Shown in pieces: positions 26,756-36,968 of a stretch of DNA of 64,000 nt. The notes under the pieces are model-generated. The model did not search any database and was not told the DNA's origin. It saw only the letters and a program-made list of their open reading frames with translations. Position numbers and translations under genes: made by a program. The DNA lies in assembly GCA_021108415.1 (NCBI GenBank), contig JAIOQX010000006.1, forward strand, positions 62,001 to 126,000, in the 5' to 3' direction. This DNA comes from Acholeplasmataceae bacterium. Its GTDB lineage: Bacteria > Bacillota_I > Bacilli_A > Acholeplasmatales > Acholeplasmataceae. Position 1 is the first letter of the stretch; each line of letters begins with the position of its first letter.

Positions 26756-26779
26756 TTTATCATAGACCTTTATGATAAA
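26756..26779. promoter_or_regulatory. Inverted repeat near the M6 protease promoter
   Basis: TTTATCATA (26756-26764) and TATGATAAA (26771-26779) form a perfect 9-bp inverted repeat. The right arm is also a plausible -10 (TATGAT) for the plus-strand protease gene at 26815, so the repeat could be an operator. No regulator is identified. Confidence 0.35.
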
Positions 26780-26814
26780 ATGTGATTATAAAAGTGGTGA
26801 AAGAGGGTTTTCTT

Positions 26815-29800
26815 ATGCATAAAAAACAATTTAAAAAACTAGTGTTTGCACTCATATTTATTCTTCTTTTGAGTAGTTGTGAGTTTTTGCCTATAGATAC
26901 TCCTGATGATATTGATGATGAACTACCCATTGATGAAATAGATTCCACCTCACCTGTCATCACATTAATCGGTGATACTTCTTTAACACTAGAAGTTCAT
27001 ACGACTTATACTGACTTAGGTGCAACCTGCATAGATGATATAGACGCATCATGTCAAGTGATCATTGATGACTCTAATCTTGATATGTCAACACTTGGTA
27101 CATATGAAATATATTATGATGCAACCGATACAAGCCAAAACAGTGCAGATCGTGTAATTAGAACAATTACAGTTCAAGATTCTACAAATCCTGTAATCAC
27201 ATTACTTGGTCAAGATAGTATATATATCAATCTTAGTGATGCATATATTGACCTAGGTGCAACTTGTATAGATAATTATGATGAAACTTGTGATATTGTT
27301 GTTAATTCTTCAACAGTTGACACTACACAAGAAGGAATCTATCAAGTGACATACACTGCAACAGATGATAGTTTCAATAGTACCATCTTAACCAGAACGA
27401 TTCATATAGAAGATCACAACAATCGTATTCTACCAATTCCCTCTGATGATATCATTTATCACATAGTGAATGAGCCTTTTGATTATCCTTTGTTTTATGT
27501 GCCAAATGAGGGTACATATTCTGCAATTAGATATGACTCTGTTGATCCGACTACCTTAGGCACTTATGAAATGGTCTATGAAATAACAGATGAATTAGAT
27601 CATACATATTTACTTGTATACCATGTTCATGTTGTTAATGAACTACCAAGTTTAAAAGATGTCGTTGTGTTAGAAAATTTATATACGACATATCCAACAA
27701 TTTTTTCTCAACTTATCATCTATGATATAAACCATGATTTAATCTTAGATTCTAATGAAATCACTCAAGTTAGATCTCTTGATTTAAGTAACCTTAATCT
27801 AAATGATGTTGATTTTATTAAAAACTATACATCTTTAACTTCTCTTGATTTAAGTCATAATGATTTATATGATATAGATTTCATGTCATCTTTAGTTAAT
27901 CTTCAACATTTAAACCTTGACACAAATAATCTTGATTTTAATGATATGAGTATCCTATCAAATAATACTGTCTTAATATCTCTAAATCTTGCAAATAATT
28001 TCATTCAAGATCTTTCTTCTTTAGATGGTTTAACTCATCTTGAAGATTTAAATTTAAATCATAATATCATCTATGATTTAACAACACTTGGAACTCTTGA
28101 TTCATTATTACATCTTGATGTTTCAAATAATCCAACAGATGATTTTAATACGATATTAACTTTTGAAAATTTAGAATCATTAAATATTGATCAAACTGAA
28201 ATGTATGATATAAGTGGTATCGAAGCTATAGAGTTCTTGCAAGTATTAACACTTAATGAGAACATTGAAGATTATTACTATACAGATTACCTATTATATC
28301 TTAGCGAACTAAACATACCTGCTTTAGATGCTGATCTTGAACTTTCGTTTTTCTTTAGCTATCTAGAATCATTTGATATCCAAGTCAATATAAATTCAAG
28401 TACATCATTTGATATGATCAATCCAAATATTATCTTATATGATACCTCTGCTACAACTAGTTTAGGTCAATCATTTGACTTTACAAGTCTTGATTATTAT
28501 ATATATGATGCAGATGATCAATATGTAGAAAACGGCTTAACATCAAGTATTCCCGATACCTCTACTTTAACGGTAGGAGATCACTTAATTACGCTAAGTT
28601 ATACTGATAGTGATAATCATACATCATCAGTAGACTTCACCTTAAGCGTCATTGATTCCTATGACTTAGGAAATTTAGTTGTCTTTATTAGGTTTGCAGA
28701 TGAAACAGATTTTGTAGCACCTCATAATTTCAGTTATTATGACGATCTATTTAATGGTCATACGAGTTCTCTACGTGATTATTACTTAGAAGTCTCAAAC
28801 AATACATTTGAAATAGATACTATATTCCCTTCAACTGACCTCATCTATTATACAGATGAACATGTTAGAGCATATTATCAACCATATCATATGTTAACAA
28901 ATCCGATTGGATATACCGATGAAAATGAAAGTTCACTTCGTGAATATGCACTTTTATCAAACGCAATTTATTGGTTAGATGATGCTGAGTTAATTGATGA
29001 TTCTGTAATTCTTGATTATAATTTTGACGGTCAAGTTGATGTTGTTACTTTTCTAATTTCTGGTCAAGTTGATGAATGGAGCAATCTCATTTGGCCACAT
29101 CAATATGCATTTTATGATAGTTTATCTAGCTATGATGAGTTTTATACAACAGCACCATCTATTAATGGAGACTATGTATTTGACTATACATTCCAATTAA
29201 TAGGAGATGAAATAGAAGAAAGTACATATTTCAATTTAGGTGTTTTTGCACATGAAATGTTTCATGTCATTAGCGCAACCGATTTATATCATTATTATTC
29301 TGATGATGGTTTTTCATCAGTAGGAAACTGGGACATTATGGACCACACTTCTTCTATTCCTTCACATATGCTACTTTACATGAAATCATATTATGGTGGA
29401 TGGGCTCAAGATGAGTTTGAAGTATCCGTAGATGGAACTTATAATTTAAATGTATCAACTTCATTAGAGAATAACTTAATTATTATAGATTTAGGTTATT
29501 CAAATGAATATCTATATATCGAATATCGGAAACAAACTGGTACATACGAAGTCAATATCCCAGATGATGGTGTCATTATTTATCGAGTGGATAAAGATTA
29601 TGAAGGTGAAGGTAATGTTGACGGCTACTATAGTTTATCAGATGCTGGTTTAGATGAAGTATTTGTCTTTAGACCATTAAGTTATGATGTTGGTTTGCAT
29701 AACTCTCAAGATATTTATTATATCGTTGATGATGGTGATGCAGATTTAGGTATGTTACAACTTGGATCTAATGAAGCAGCAGGACCACACACAAACATTC

Positions 29801-29898
29801 CATTATTTTATAGTGATGGAACAGAAATCAATATATCGATTACAATACTATCAGAGTCTTTAGATGAAGTTCAGATCTTAATAGATTTTCTTGATTAA
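26815..29898 (+). CDS. Secreted M6-family metalloprotease with Ig-like and leucine-rich repeats
   Basis: A 1027-residue lipoprotein (lipobox LSSC, about Cys21). Order of domains: two DUF5011-type Ig-like repeats (about 45-200), a linker domain, an EF-hand-like DINHDLILDSNE (about 305), six or seven internalin-type leucine-rich repeats of about 22 residues (about 315-470), a further beta domain, then an M6-type metalloprotease domain (about 625-1020) with the zinc motif in FAHEMFHVISATDLY: HExxH followed by Asp. The catalytic Glu and three ligands are present. The ATG at 26815 is used, as the earlier ATG at 26782 has no signal-peptide sense and lacks a ribosome site. The protein would digest proteins at the cell surface. 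It converges with the S41 peptidase gene across a shared terminator. Confidence 0.88.
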   Translation: MHKKQFKKLVFALIFILLLSSCEFLPIDTPDDIDDELPIDEIDSTSPVITLIGDTSLTLEVHTTYTDLGATCIDDIDASCQVIIDDSNLDMSTLGTYEIYYDATDTSQNSADRVIRTITVQDSTNPVITLLGQDSIYINLSDAYIDLGATCIDNYDETCDIVVNSSTVDTTQEGIYQVTYTATDDSFNSTILTRTIHIEDHNNRILPIPSDDIIYHIVNEPFDYPLFYVPNEGTYSAIRYDSVDPTTLGTYEMVYEITDELDHTYLLVYHVHVVNELPSLKDVVVLENLYTTYPTIFSQLIIYDINHDLILDSNEITQVRSLDLSNLNLNDVDFIKNYTSLTSLDLSHNDLYDIDFMSSLVNLQHLNLDTNNLDFNDMSILSNNTVLISLNLANNFIQDLSSLDGLTHLEDLNLNHNIIYDLTTLGTLDSLLHLDVSNNPTDDFNTILTFENLESLNIDQTEMYDISGIEAIEFLQVLTLNENIEDYYYTDYLLYLSELNIPALDADLELSFFFSYLESFDIQVNINSSTSFDMINPNIILYDTSATTSLGQSFDFTSLDYYIYDADDQYVENGLTSSIPDTSTLTVGDHLITLSYTDSDNHTSSVDFTLSVIDSYDLGNLVVFIRFADETDFVAPHNFSYYDDLFNGHTSSLRDYYLEVSNNTFEIDTIFPSTDLIYYTDEHVRAYYQPYHMLTNPIGYTDENESSLREYALLSNAIYWLDDAELIDDSVILDYNFDGQVDVVTFLISGQVDEWSNLIWPHQYAFYDSLSSYDEFYTTAPSINGDYVFDYTFQLIGDEIEESTYFNLGVFAHEMFHVISATDLYHYYSDDGFSSVGNWDIMDHTSSIPSHMLLYMKSYYGGWAQDEFEVSVDGTYNLNVSTSLENNLIIIDLGYSNEYLYIEYRKQTGTYEVNIPDDGVIIYRVDKDYEGEGNVDGYYSLSDAGLDEVFVFRPLSYDVGLHNSQDIYYIVDDGDADLGMLQLGSNEAAGPHTNIPLFYSDGTEINISITILSESLDEVQILIDFLD

Positions 29899-29922
29899 AG
29901 TCTAAAAAATATATAAATCAAA

Positions 29923-29958
29923 AAAACAACCAAGACGATTTTAAGTTTTGGTTGTTTT
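29923..29958. terminator. Bidirectional terminator between two protease genes
   Basis: AAAACAACCAA (29923-29933) and TTGGTTGTTTT (29948-29958), with A/T runs on both sides, serve the converging M6 (plus) and S41 (minus) genes. Confidence 0.85.
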
Positions 29959-29983
29959 GTTATATCAACATTTTTTTTAAAAA

Positions 29984-32900
29984 TTAAGGTGTAATTTCTA
30001 CTGTCAATTCATAGTCATGACTATAATAATCCTCATTCTTAATTGCTAGAAAATATTTGCCTTGTTCTAAATACAAAATTTGATCGGACCAATCAGTTAT
30101 GTATTGACCTTCTAAACTATAGAGTGCAACTGACATATATGTTAAATCACCAACAAGTTGATAATCACTTAAGGTATTAATGTTTAGAATATAGACATCG
30201 ATATCATCAGTGTACTCATGAATACCAGTAATTGCTTGATTTTGATCTGCATCATAAGTTTGATATTGATCAAGCGGTAGTCCGATAAGATTGTAATTTG
30301 TATCACCTCTATCATTATATAAAAGCTTTAAACTATACTCTTTAATTCTATAGAACAAAAATCTTTCTTCAAGTTTAATCTCTATTTTATAGGTTCCTGG
30401 TAATAATTGAATATTTAGAACCATCGTTCCAGCTTCTGCTTTATGTAATAGCGTATCGTTAGAATCAAAAAGACAAATTACCCCTTCATTTCCTCCAGAC
30501 AAAACTAAAACAACAGTCTCTAACTCATTTAGTGTAAAATGTGCGTAATCGATATCATTTGTAAACAATTCATAGTGAACTTCAGTTTCCAAAACTAATA
30601 AAGTAGAATTATCAATAGTACTATCATCATACAAAATGTTTATTGTGAAACTCTTTGTTGCTATATTTGAGTAAATGAATCTAAAATAATGAGTCCCTTG
30701 ATTTAAAACTAGAATGTCATTATTTTTCTTTAGAATATATTCATCGTTTTGGTAAACATAAACCATTATATGATCAAAATTTAATTCAATGGTTAATTCC
30801 TGATCTATTTCTAAAACATATATGTCCGCATCTAAAACATATTCAAATTGTATTTCATTAATACCAATATTCAGTTGACCAAAATACTGATCGTTATGAT
30901 GAACGTCACCGTTATACTCATTAGTTTCTTCATCAATGGTAAAATCAAAATTATAGATACCCTCTATTTTTGTATTTATACCCATCTTATAAATTCCTGG
31001 AACCAAGATGCATGGAAATTTTGAACTATCCATGACATTTGTGTCACTATGATAATAGGATCCATCTAAATTTTTTATATATATTAGGTATTTATAATCA
31101 TTGAGCGTAAAAAGCACTTCGTTTACAACTTCTATTTCTAACCATTCTTCATCCCCTTTATAGTCATATATAAGTGGTATGATATATTCTCCAGTAGTCA
31201 AAGTAACGGGTGTTCCTGATTTGTTATCATCATATACTGGCTCATATAATATCGTGTAATCTTTATTTGCAAGCTGGGGATTAACCCTTAAATAATATGT
31301 TCCAGTATTTAACATCACGAAATCTTCAAATGTGATTTCATAGCCGTGCTCATTAAATAGCATTAATTTATAAGATGACAAAATACCATTGCAACTTATT
31401 TGAAAAGTATCTGTTTGTTCAATATCTAACTTGAAATAGTCAATATCACCTAAATATGAGGCATGTGCTATAAATTCAACTCCAACTTCTAATTCTGTGT
31501 TTTCTGTATCAAAAAAATCTAAATGATCATCGATGAGTCCAGTGTATATGGTTTCTTCAATAACAAATCCATTAATTTTATATACTACAGTAATTTGCAT
31601 ACGTGCATCAGCAAAATTTAAACCAATAGATCCTTTTATATGTAGATTATCTTGGTAATAACTGTTTTGTGTAAGAATTTCTTCAGTCTCAGTATTGTAT
31701 AATTCAACTTTATATTTTACAAACTCAAATATATCAGATGTTTTGGATGTGATTTCAATATCAAATCCTTCAACAGTAGATCTATTGTTAACTTTAATTT
31801 CCTTGTTGATGTTATATACACTAGAAAAACTATTGATTACTCTTCTATAGTAACTATCTATACCAACTTCAATATCAGGCTCTATACCATCTTCAATAAT
31901 ATCACCGTTTTTATTTTTAAGTAGTGTTGACGATGAATATGTTAACATGGTGTAGTCTGGTAAAAGAGTAAATGCAACTGCTGCAGCTCCTCCTCCAGTT
32001 TTATGTCCAATGACCAAGGCTAAACCCTTATCTTTAACAATAGATACAAACAAATTAGCTGCGCTATATGTTACTTTTGAAGTAATCACAACAACTTGAT
32101 TCTCCAAAATTGTATCGTTTATAGTTGAATAATTTCTAGTAGTTGTTGTTTTAATTAAGCTGTCTTCCATATAGATTGTCATATCATCAGTTAAATAGGA
32201 TAAAAGTTCTAATACACCATCTAAATTACCCCCTGTATTACAAGTTAAGTCTATAAATAGCATTTTTTCAGGGTCCAAATCAACTAAAACTTCCTTTAAT
32301 AGTTTTGCAGTATCATAACTAAAATTATTAATTGATAACACGTAAGCTTCCATGTACTCTTCTAATGAAACAGATTCGGTTCTATATTCGCATAATGAAT
32401 TAATGTACTCACTATAAAATTCGTATATCTTTGAATCTTTTGGTATAGAAGATAGTGTTGTCTGATCTGCAAAATACCCAAAACTTTCAATACCTGTATG
32501 CATATCATCTAGATCAAAAACAAAATCTTGCATTCTAAGGTGCTGATATGGCAAACTTTGTGCTCTATCAATCTTGTATTTACTGAGCTTTTCACTAAAT
32601 GAATCTATTTCTTTATAATCCTTCAATCCATAAAAATAATCAAACAATAATGCCAAATAGGAAGCATTATGTTTAACATATACGTCTTGATCTATTTCAT
32701 CATCATTTAACTCTATTTCTATAGAATCGAATGCATATGGGTCATCAAAAACATAGATTTTATCATCTTCTACTAATACATTTAATAAATCTCCAGTAAA
32801 AAATAAATTTGCTAAATAAAGAGGTACATAATAAACATCTTTTTCTTGAATAATCTCTAAATCGTAAATATCTAAGTCAATCGTAACTACAGGATTTCCT

Positions 32901-33523
32901 TCTATATAAAATCCACCAAGAGATTGTACATTACTATCTTGACTCGCATCATTAATCACTTCATTTGTTTCATAATCGTTGATAAAATGAATCATAGAAA
33001 AATCTGAAAAGGAAATTGTGTTCTCTACTGCGTCAATAGTTACATTACTGATATATGTATCAGGATTATTACCCCATTGATAAGATAGTGTCATCTGTTG
33101 ATCTACTACAAAATCAAACTCAACTAAAGCGACTTGTAAAAAATTATTGAAGTCTTCAATTGAAACATATGGAATTCCAATATCATTTGGATTTGTGTAT
33201 ATTGTTAATTCTTCATCATCAAACACATACATATCTGTTAAATCATAAACTGTTACTTGTTTTAGTATTTCCATTTGATTAACATCAATGATCGTACATA
33301 CATTATCTACAAGTTCTTCTAAATCACTGCATGTCGGTGTAATTGGAACACATGTTGTACCATTAGATACTTCTCCATTTTCACATTGTATGTCAATTTC
33401 ACTAGTCGCTTTACAACTTGATAATACAAAAAGAAAAAAGAAAAAACTAATGGATATTGCAAACACCATGTATATGTTTATTCTTTTCTTTTTCTTATAT
33501 TTTGAAAAATTAAACGTATTCAT
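29984..33523 (-). CDS. Secreted S41-family peptidase with large repeat C-terminus
   Basis: A 1179-residue lipoprotein with a basic N-terminus, one hydrophobic stretch and lipobox LSSC (about Cys37). An S41 peptidase domain follows (about 310-560): DDMHTGI with the catalytic-type His, LTCNTGGNLDGV, the nucleophile Ser in VTYSAANLF and, after 21 residues, GHKTGGGAAAV, then EDGIEPDIEV. The pattern is that of the tricorn/IRBP branch (Ser-His-Glu), not the Ctp Ser-Lys branch. The last 550 residues hold about five beta-rich repeats of PPC type, each with D-x-Y/D-x-L-x-I strands. The ATG at 33523 is preferred, following a GGGGGAT site. Converges with the M6 protease gene. Confidence 0.82.
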   Translation of the reverse strand: MNTFNFSKYKKKKRINIYMVFAISISFFFFLFVLSSCKATSEIDIQCENGEVSNGTTCVPITPTCSDLEELVDNVCTIIDVNQMEILKQVTVYDLTDMYVFDDEELTIYTNPNDIGIPYVSIEDFNNFLQVALVEFDFVVDQQMTLSYQWGNNPDTYISNVTIDAVENTISFSDFSMIHFINDYETNEVINDASQDSNVQSLGGFYIEGNPVVTIDLDIYDLEIIQEKDVYYVPLYLANLFFTGDLLNVLVEDDKIYVFDDPYAFDSIEIELNDDEIDQDVYVKHNASYLALLFDYFYGLKDYKEIDSFSEKLSKYKIDRAQSLPYQHLRMQDFVFDLDDMHTGIESFGYFADQTTLSSIPKDSKIYEFYSEYINSLCEYRTESVSLEEYMEAYVLSINNFSYDTAKLLKEVLVDLDPEKMLFIDLTCNTGGNLDGVLELLSYLTDDMTIYMEDSLIKTTTTRNYSTINDTILENQVVVITSKVTYSAANLFVSIVKDKGLALVIGHKTGGGAAAVAFTLLPDYTMLTYSSSTLLKNKNGDIIEDGIEPDIEVGIDSYYRRVINSFSSVYNINKEIKVNNRSTVEGFDIEITSKTSDIFEFVKYKVELYNTETEEILTQNSYYQDNLHIKGSIGLNFADARMQITVVYKINGFVIEETIYTGLIDDHLDFFDTENTELEVGVEFIAHASYLGDIDYFKLDIEQTDTFQISCNGILSSYKLMLFNEHGYEITFEDFVMLNTGTYYLRVNPQLANKDYTILYEPVYDDNKSGTPVTLTTGEYIIPLIYDYKGDEEWLEIEVVNEVLFTLNDYKYLIYIKNLDGSYYHSDTNVMDSSKFPCILVPGIYKMGINTKIEGIYNFDFTIDEETNEYNGDVHHNDQYFGQLNIGINEIQFEYVLDADIYVLEIDQELTIELNFDHIMVYVYQNDEYILKKNNDILVLNQGTHYFRFIYSNIATKSFTINILYDDSTIDNSTLLVLETEVHYELFTNDIDYAHFTLNELETVVLVLSGGNEGVICLFDSNDTLLHKAEAGTMVLNIQLLPGTYKIEIKLEERFLFYRIKEYSLKLLYNDRGDTNYNLIGLPLDQYQTYDADQNQAITGIHEYTDDIDVYILNINTLSDYQLVGDLTYMSVALYSLEGQYITDWSDQILYLEQGKYFLAIKNEDYYSHDYELTVEITP

Positions 33524-33631
33524 TTTAGTATCCCCCAATAGCATTGCTTGTTTTTTATATTTTATCATTATATTACAAATATGTTTCCATTTTTTTATTT
33601 ATCCCCTAATTATTTATCATTTAAATAACTA

Positions 33632-33674
33632 AAAACGCATATTTTTAATATGAAATCATATAAATATGCGTTTT
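33632..33674 (-). terminator. Terminator of the lysine-fermentation operon
   Basis: AAAACGCATATTT (33632-33644) and AAATATGCGTTTT (33662-33674) form a perfect 13-bp stem just after kamE; flanking A/T runs allow termination on either strand. Confidence 0.85.
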
Positions 33675-33684
33675 ATTTATGTTT

Positions 33685-34425
33685 TTATTTTTTCTCTTTT
33701 AAAGCTAAAACTGCAAAGCTAGCCACATCAAATGCATATTTTTTTGGACCAAAACCTGCATCATATCCTAACTCTTTTGCTAATCCATGATTTATTCTAG
33801 CTCCACCTATAATCACTATAAACTGATCTCTAACATTTTCTGCTTCAAGCAATTCAATAAAACTCGTTAGATTTTGAATATGTATGTCTTTTTGTGTCAC
33901 AGTTTGACTAATCAATATAACATCTGCTTTATATTCTAAAGCTTTTTCTAATAAAGTTTCATTATCTACTGAACCACCTAGATTAATCGCTTTAATGCCT
34001 TTATATCTCTCTAAGCCGTAATTGCCATTATAACCTTTCATATTCATAATTGCATCAATGCCTACCGTATGTGCATCAGTTCCTGTAGATGCGCCAACAA
34101 ATACTAAGGGTCTATCAAAGTTTTCTTTAATAAATGTTTCAACTTCATCTTTATCCATTGCTTGAGATTCGACTTCAACCACATGTAGATCACTTGTGTC
34201 TACTTGATGCTCTACTGTTCCATAGACAATATAGAAACTAAAGTTCTCACCTAGTGCTGTGCTATGTACAACCGCTGCGTTATGAATCCCCATTTTAGTC
34301 GCAAACGCTTTTGCTGCTTCTTCACCTAATGCGTTGCACGCAATAGGCAGTGAAAAGCTTAATTGAATTTTTCCATCATTAAGTGTATCTCCATAGGGAC
34401 GTATCATTTCAACTTTATGATTCAT
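33685..34425 (-). CDS. kamE: Lysine 5,6-aminomutase, beta (cobalamin) subunit
   Basis: A 246-residue subunit that, with KamD, moves the terminal amino group of beta-lysine or D-lysine to the neighbouring carbon using adenosylcobalamin and PLP. The cobalamin-binding motif DxHxxG is visible as DAHTVG at residues 117-122, with the following GG (about 152-153, LGGSVDN) and a late IIGGARI strand of the Rossmann-like B12 domain. Length fits the family (about 250-260). The start overlaps the kamD stop by 11 bases; it is the last gene of the eight-gene operon before the terminator at 33632-33674. Confidence 0.95.
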   Translation of the reverse strand: MNHKVEMIRPYGDTLNDGKIQLSFSLPIACNALGEEAAKAFATKMGIHNAAVVHSTALGENFSFYIVYGTVEHQVDTSDLHVVEVESQAMDKDEVETFIKENFDRPLVFVGASTGTDAHTVGIDAIMNMKGYNGNYGLERYKGIKAINLGGSVDNETLLEKALEYKADVILISQTVTQKDIHIQNLTSFIELLEAENVRDQFIVIIGGARINHGLAKELGYDAGFGPKKYAFDVASFAVLALKEKK

Positions 34426-35986
34426 GATTTGCCTCCTTTAAAGAGTCGATGAAATACGCTAGTATAGGGTTTTGATAGTTTTGATGTTTTTCAAATACTC
34501 CATCTAATCCTTTCCCACCTAATTTGTGGCGAGAAATACCAGCAAACACACCTTTTTCTAATGTTTTAAACATACCATCTTTTTCTATTTGATTCAATAA
34601 AGCTTGAGTGCTGTTTAAAACATCATTTGCTCTTTTAACAATTTTACCATTTGGATTATATGTGATTTCATCTCCAAAATCTTTAAATGCTTTTTCAATG
34701 TATGTTGCATTATCTAGTGCAATTGCTCTATCTGAAATAAATGGTGTATGGATTGCTTCTGTCATCATACCAAGCAAATGGATATCTTGCTTTGATGTTA
34801 CTGTTGCAATATTAAACAATGCATTTTGAACTGTACCCATAAAAATATCGCCAGTCATATGTTTTGTTGGTGGCATATATTTTAGTGGAGCATTTGGAAA
34901 TATTTCTCTTGCCATCTCTGCTTGAGCAAGTTCATATAAAAAACTGTTTTCAATATCAGGACTAATTTCAAATGCATGTCCTAGTCCCATGAGGGATTCA
35001 TCCATTAGTGCTTTTTTTGCAAATTGCTCATTAATAAATTGTGAAGCTAATACAGTATGCGCATGTTCATAAGCATCAGATGTAGTTAAGTAATTATCTT
35101 CACCTGTATTAATGATAATGTTTGCATATGCACTTAATACTCTTGAAAAATATTGATCAACAAATGTTCTTTGCATATTGATATCTCTAAATATGATGCC
35201 GTAAAGTGAATCATTAAGCATCATATCAAGTCTTTCAATCGCACCTAAAGCTGCAATTTCTGGCATACATAATCCTGAAGCATAATTAACTAATTTGATA
35301 TATCTATTTTCTTCTTTTGATACTTCATCTAATGCTTTTCTCATTAATCTAAAATTTTCTTGAGTAGCGTAAGTTCCACCAAAACCTTCAGTGGTTGCGC
35401 CATGAGGAACGTAATCCAATAAAGATTGTCCAGTACTTCTAATAACGGCAATGATTTGTGCACCTTTTTTTGCTGCAGATACCGCTTGTTTAATATCTTC
35501 ATAAATATTACCAGTCGCAACAATCACATATTTTTGTGGTGTGGTTGTGTTTTTCGTCATATCTATCTGTGATTTTCTAAAAGATTTCATTTGATCGATT
35601 TGTTTTACTATATCTTTAAAATAGGGTGTGATTTCGTTTAAGTGAGCGCTTTTTGGCTTATTTAAATAAACAGATAAATCTAGTTTATGTTGTGCAACTC
35701 TTTTTGATATTTCTAAAGGAGATAGCTTTAAGTCATGAATTGCATATGATAAATAATGACACACCCCCAATGATAAATCTGCTTTTTGCTGGATGTGATC
35801 AATGACAATATTTACGAGTGGAATTCCAAAATTGTTAATATCATCTACGCCAAGTAACCGCAAAATTGCTCTTTCAACAGAAACTGTTGAATGCATATCA
35901 ATAAAGGATTGAACTTGATTTGCTATTTGATTTGCATGTGTTCTACATGCATGTATTGTGTTTAAGTTAAGATTTAATTTTGACAT
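34415..35986 (-). CDS. kamD: Lysine 5,6-aminomutase, alpha subunit
   Basis: A 523-residue catalytic (TIM-barrel) subunit of the B12-dependent aminomutase that makes 3,5-diaminohexanoate from beta-lysine. The family signature is recognised across the length (for example RAILRLLGVDDI near 45, IVATGNIYEDIKQAV near 160, YVPHGATTEGFGGTYATQEN near 195 and MPPTKHMTGDIF near 380). The frame extends seven codons further upstream, but the GGAGG site lies between, so ATG 35986 is the start. Overlaps kamB by 20 bases and kamE by 11. The subunits are normally encoded in this order (D before E). Confidence 0.95.
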   Translation of the reverse strand: MSKLNLNLNTIHACRTHANQIANQVQSFIDMHSTVSVERAILRLLGVDDINNFGIPLVNIVIDHIQQKADLSLGVCHYLSYAIHDLKLSPLEISKRVAQHKLDLSVYLNKPKSAHLNEITPYFKDIVKQIDQMKSFRKSQIDMTKNTTTPQKYVIVATGNIYEDIKQAVSAAKKGAQIIAVIRSTGQSLLDYVPHGATTEGFGGTYATQENFRLMRKALDEVSKEENRYIKLVNYASGLCMPEIAALGAIERLDMMLNDSLYGIIFRDINMQRTFVDQYFSRVLSAYANIIINTGEDNYLTTSDAYEHAHTVLASQFINEQFAKKALMDESLMGLGHAFEISPDIENSFLYELAQAEMAREIFPNAPLKYMPPTKHMTGDIFMGTVQNALFNIATVTSKQDIHLLGMMTEAIHTPFISDRAIALDNATYIEKAFKDFGDEITYNPNGKIVKRANDVLNSTQALLNQIEKDGMFKTLEKGVFAGISRHKLGGKGLDGVFEKHQNYQNPILAYFIDSLKEANHES

Positions 35987-36968
35987 GTTCTTCCTCCATT
36001 TTCTCAACGTTATAAACAGGTATATTTAAAGCTTTTCTCATTTCATCTAAAAACTCTTTTTCATCGTAATGGTTTCCACTTGGACTATACGGGTTTATAG
36101 TTACACATAAAAGTGGACATTCATTGATTGTATACATATCTATCTTAAGTTTTTTAATATTTAAATACTCTTTTTGTGAAATCAATAATTTTGTCGGATC
36201 ATCACAAATTAAAGAAAATCCACCAATCATCTTTCTGGTAAAAAGGTTACTGTATTTTTCTGTAACAGCACCTTTAATATAAATCCAATCGAGCTCATCA
36301 TCAATATGAGATAATTCCTGTTTTAAGGTTTCTATCTTTTTATCGCTATATTTATATTGCTTATTCATCGTTTGAATGATTAACACTGCTTCTGGTATCT
36401 CTTTTAAATCATGCGATTTTTTTAAATTGAAAAAATCAACAATCATCTTTGTCTTATCAATAGTTTGACTCATAATTGGACTTTCTACCGCACCTACTGC
36501 TAATATAATACCCTCAAGTAAATCAATGCTTGCAAAAGTCATTCTATTAAATGCACCATCAATATAAATTTTATCAACATAATTTTTCATCAAATCAACA
36601 ACATCATTAAGTTCTTTATTAGTTGTTGGTCCAGCAATAATCATGTGTCCATCAGTCAATACTTCAACAATGTAAACATTGCCTAGTGCTGTTTGCATAT
36701 TTGTTTTTTCTAATACTTTATAATCTACTTTTGAGGCTTCTAAACAGGTAGTTGCAGTAGCAACTACCATCTTTGGTCTCACACATATTTTTGGCTTAGG
36801 TAAAAAATTTACTTGATCAATATCTTCTCCATCAAGACCAATAGATGTGAGTCCTATTTTTTTATCTTTATGTAGTTTTAAAATTGCATTAAGTGTTGTT
36901 GTTTTACCACTATTTTTTGATAATCCAATAATCCCTAATGTTTGTACTTGATTAATAATTTTTATCAT
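35967..36968 (-). CDS. kamB: Lysine 5,6-aminomutase reactivase, KamB-type subunit
   Basis: A 333-residue protein with a P-loop near the N-terminus: GLSKNSGKTTTLNAI (about 15-29). It matches the KamB family seen in lysine-fermentation operons, and its place between kamA and kamD supports this. Together with a MutS-like KamC protein it is thought to restore inactivated B12-bound aminomutase by exchanging cobalamin with ATP. No KamC gene lies in this operon, so the partner is absent, encoded elsewhere, or not needed. The start has only a weak ribosome-binding site and overlaps the kamA stop by 17 bases, so coupling is likely. Confidence 0.88.
   Translation of the reverse strand: MIKIINQVQTLGIIGLSKNSGKTTTLNAILKLHKDKKIGLTSIGLDGEDIDQVNFLPKPKICVRPKMVVATATTCLEASKVDYKVLEKTNMQTALGNVYIVEVLTDGHMIIAGPTTNKELNDVVDLMKNYVDKIYIDGAFNRMTFASIDLLEGIILAVGAVESPIMSQTIDKTKMIVDFFNLKKSHDLKEIPEAVLIIQTMNKQYKYSDKKIETLKQELSHIDDELDWIYIKGAVTEKYSNLFTRKMIGGFSLICDDPTKLLISQKEYLNIKKLKIDMYTINECPLLCVTINPYSPSGNHYDEKEFLDEMRKALNIPVYNVEKMEEEHVKIKS

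Noticed and set aside
29984-33523. Assignment of the S41 enzyme to the Ctp (Ser-Lys) branch
   Set aside because: The position of the catalytic Lys holds Gly (KTGGGAAAV), while DDMHTG and the EDGIEPD pattern fit the tricorn/IRBP branch.
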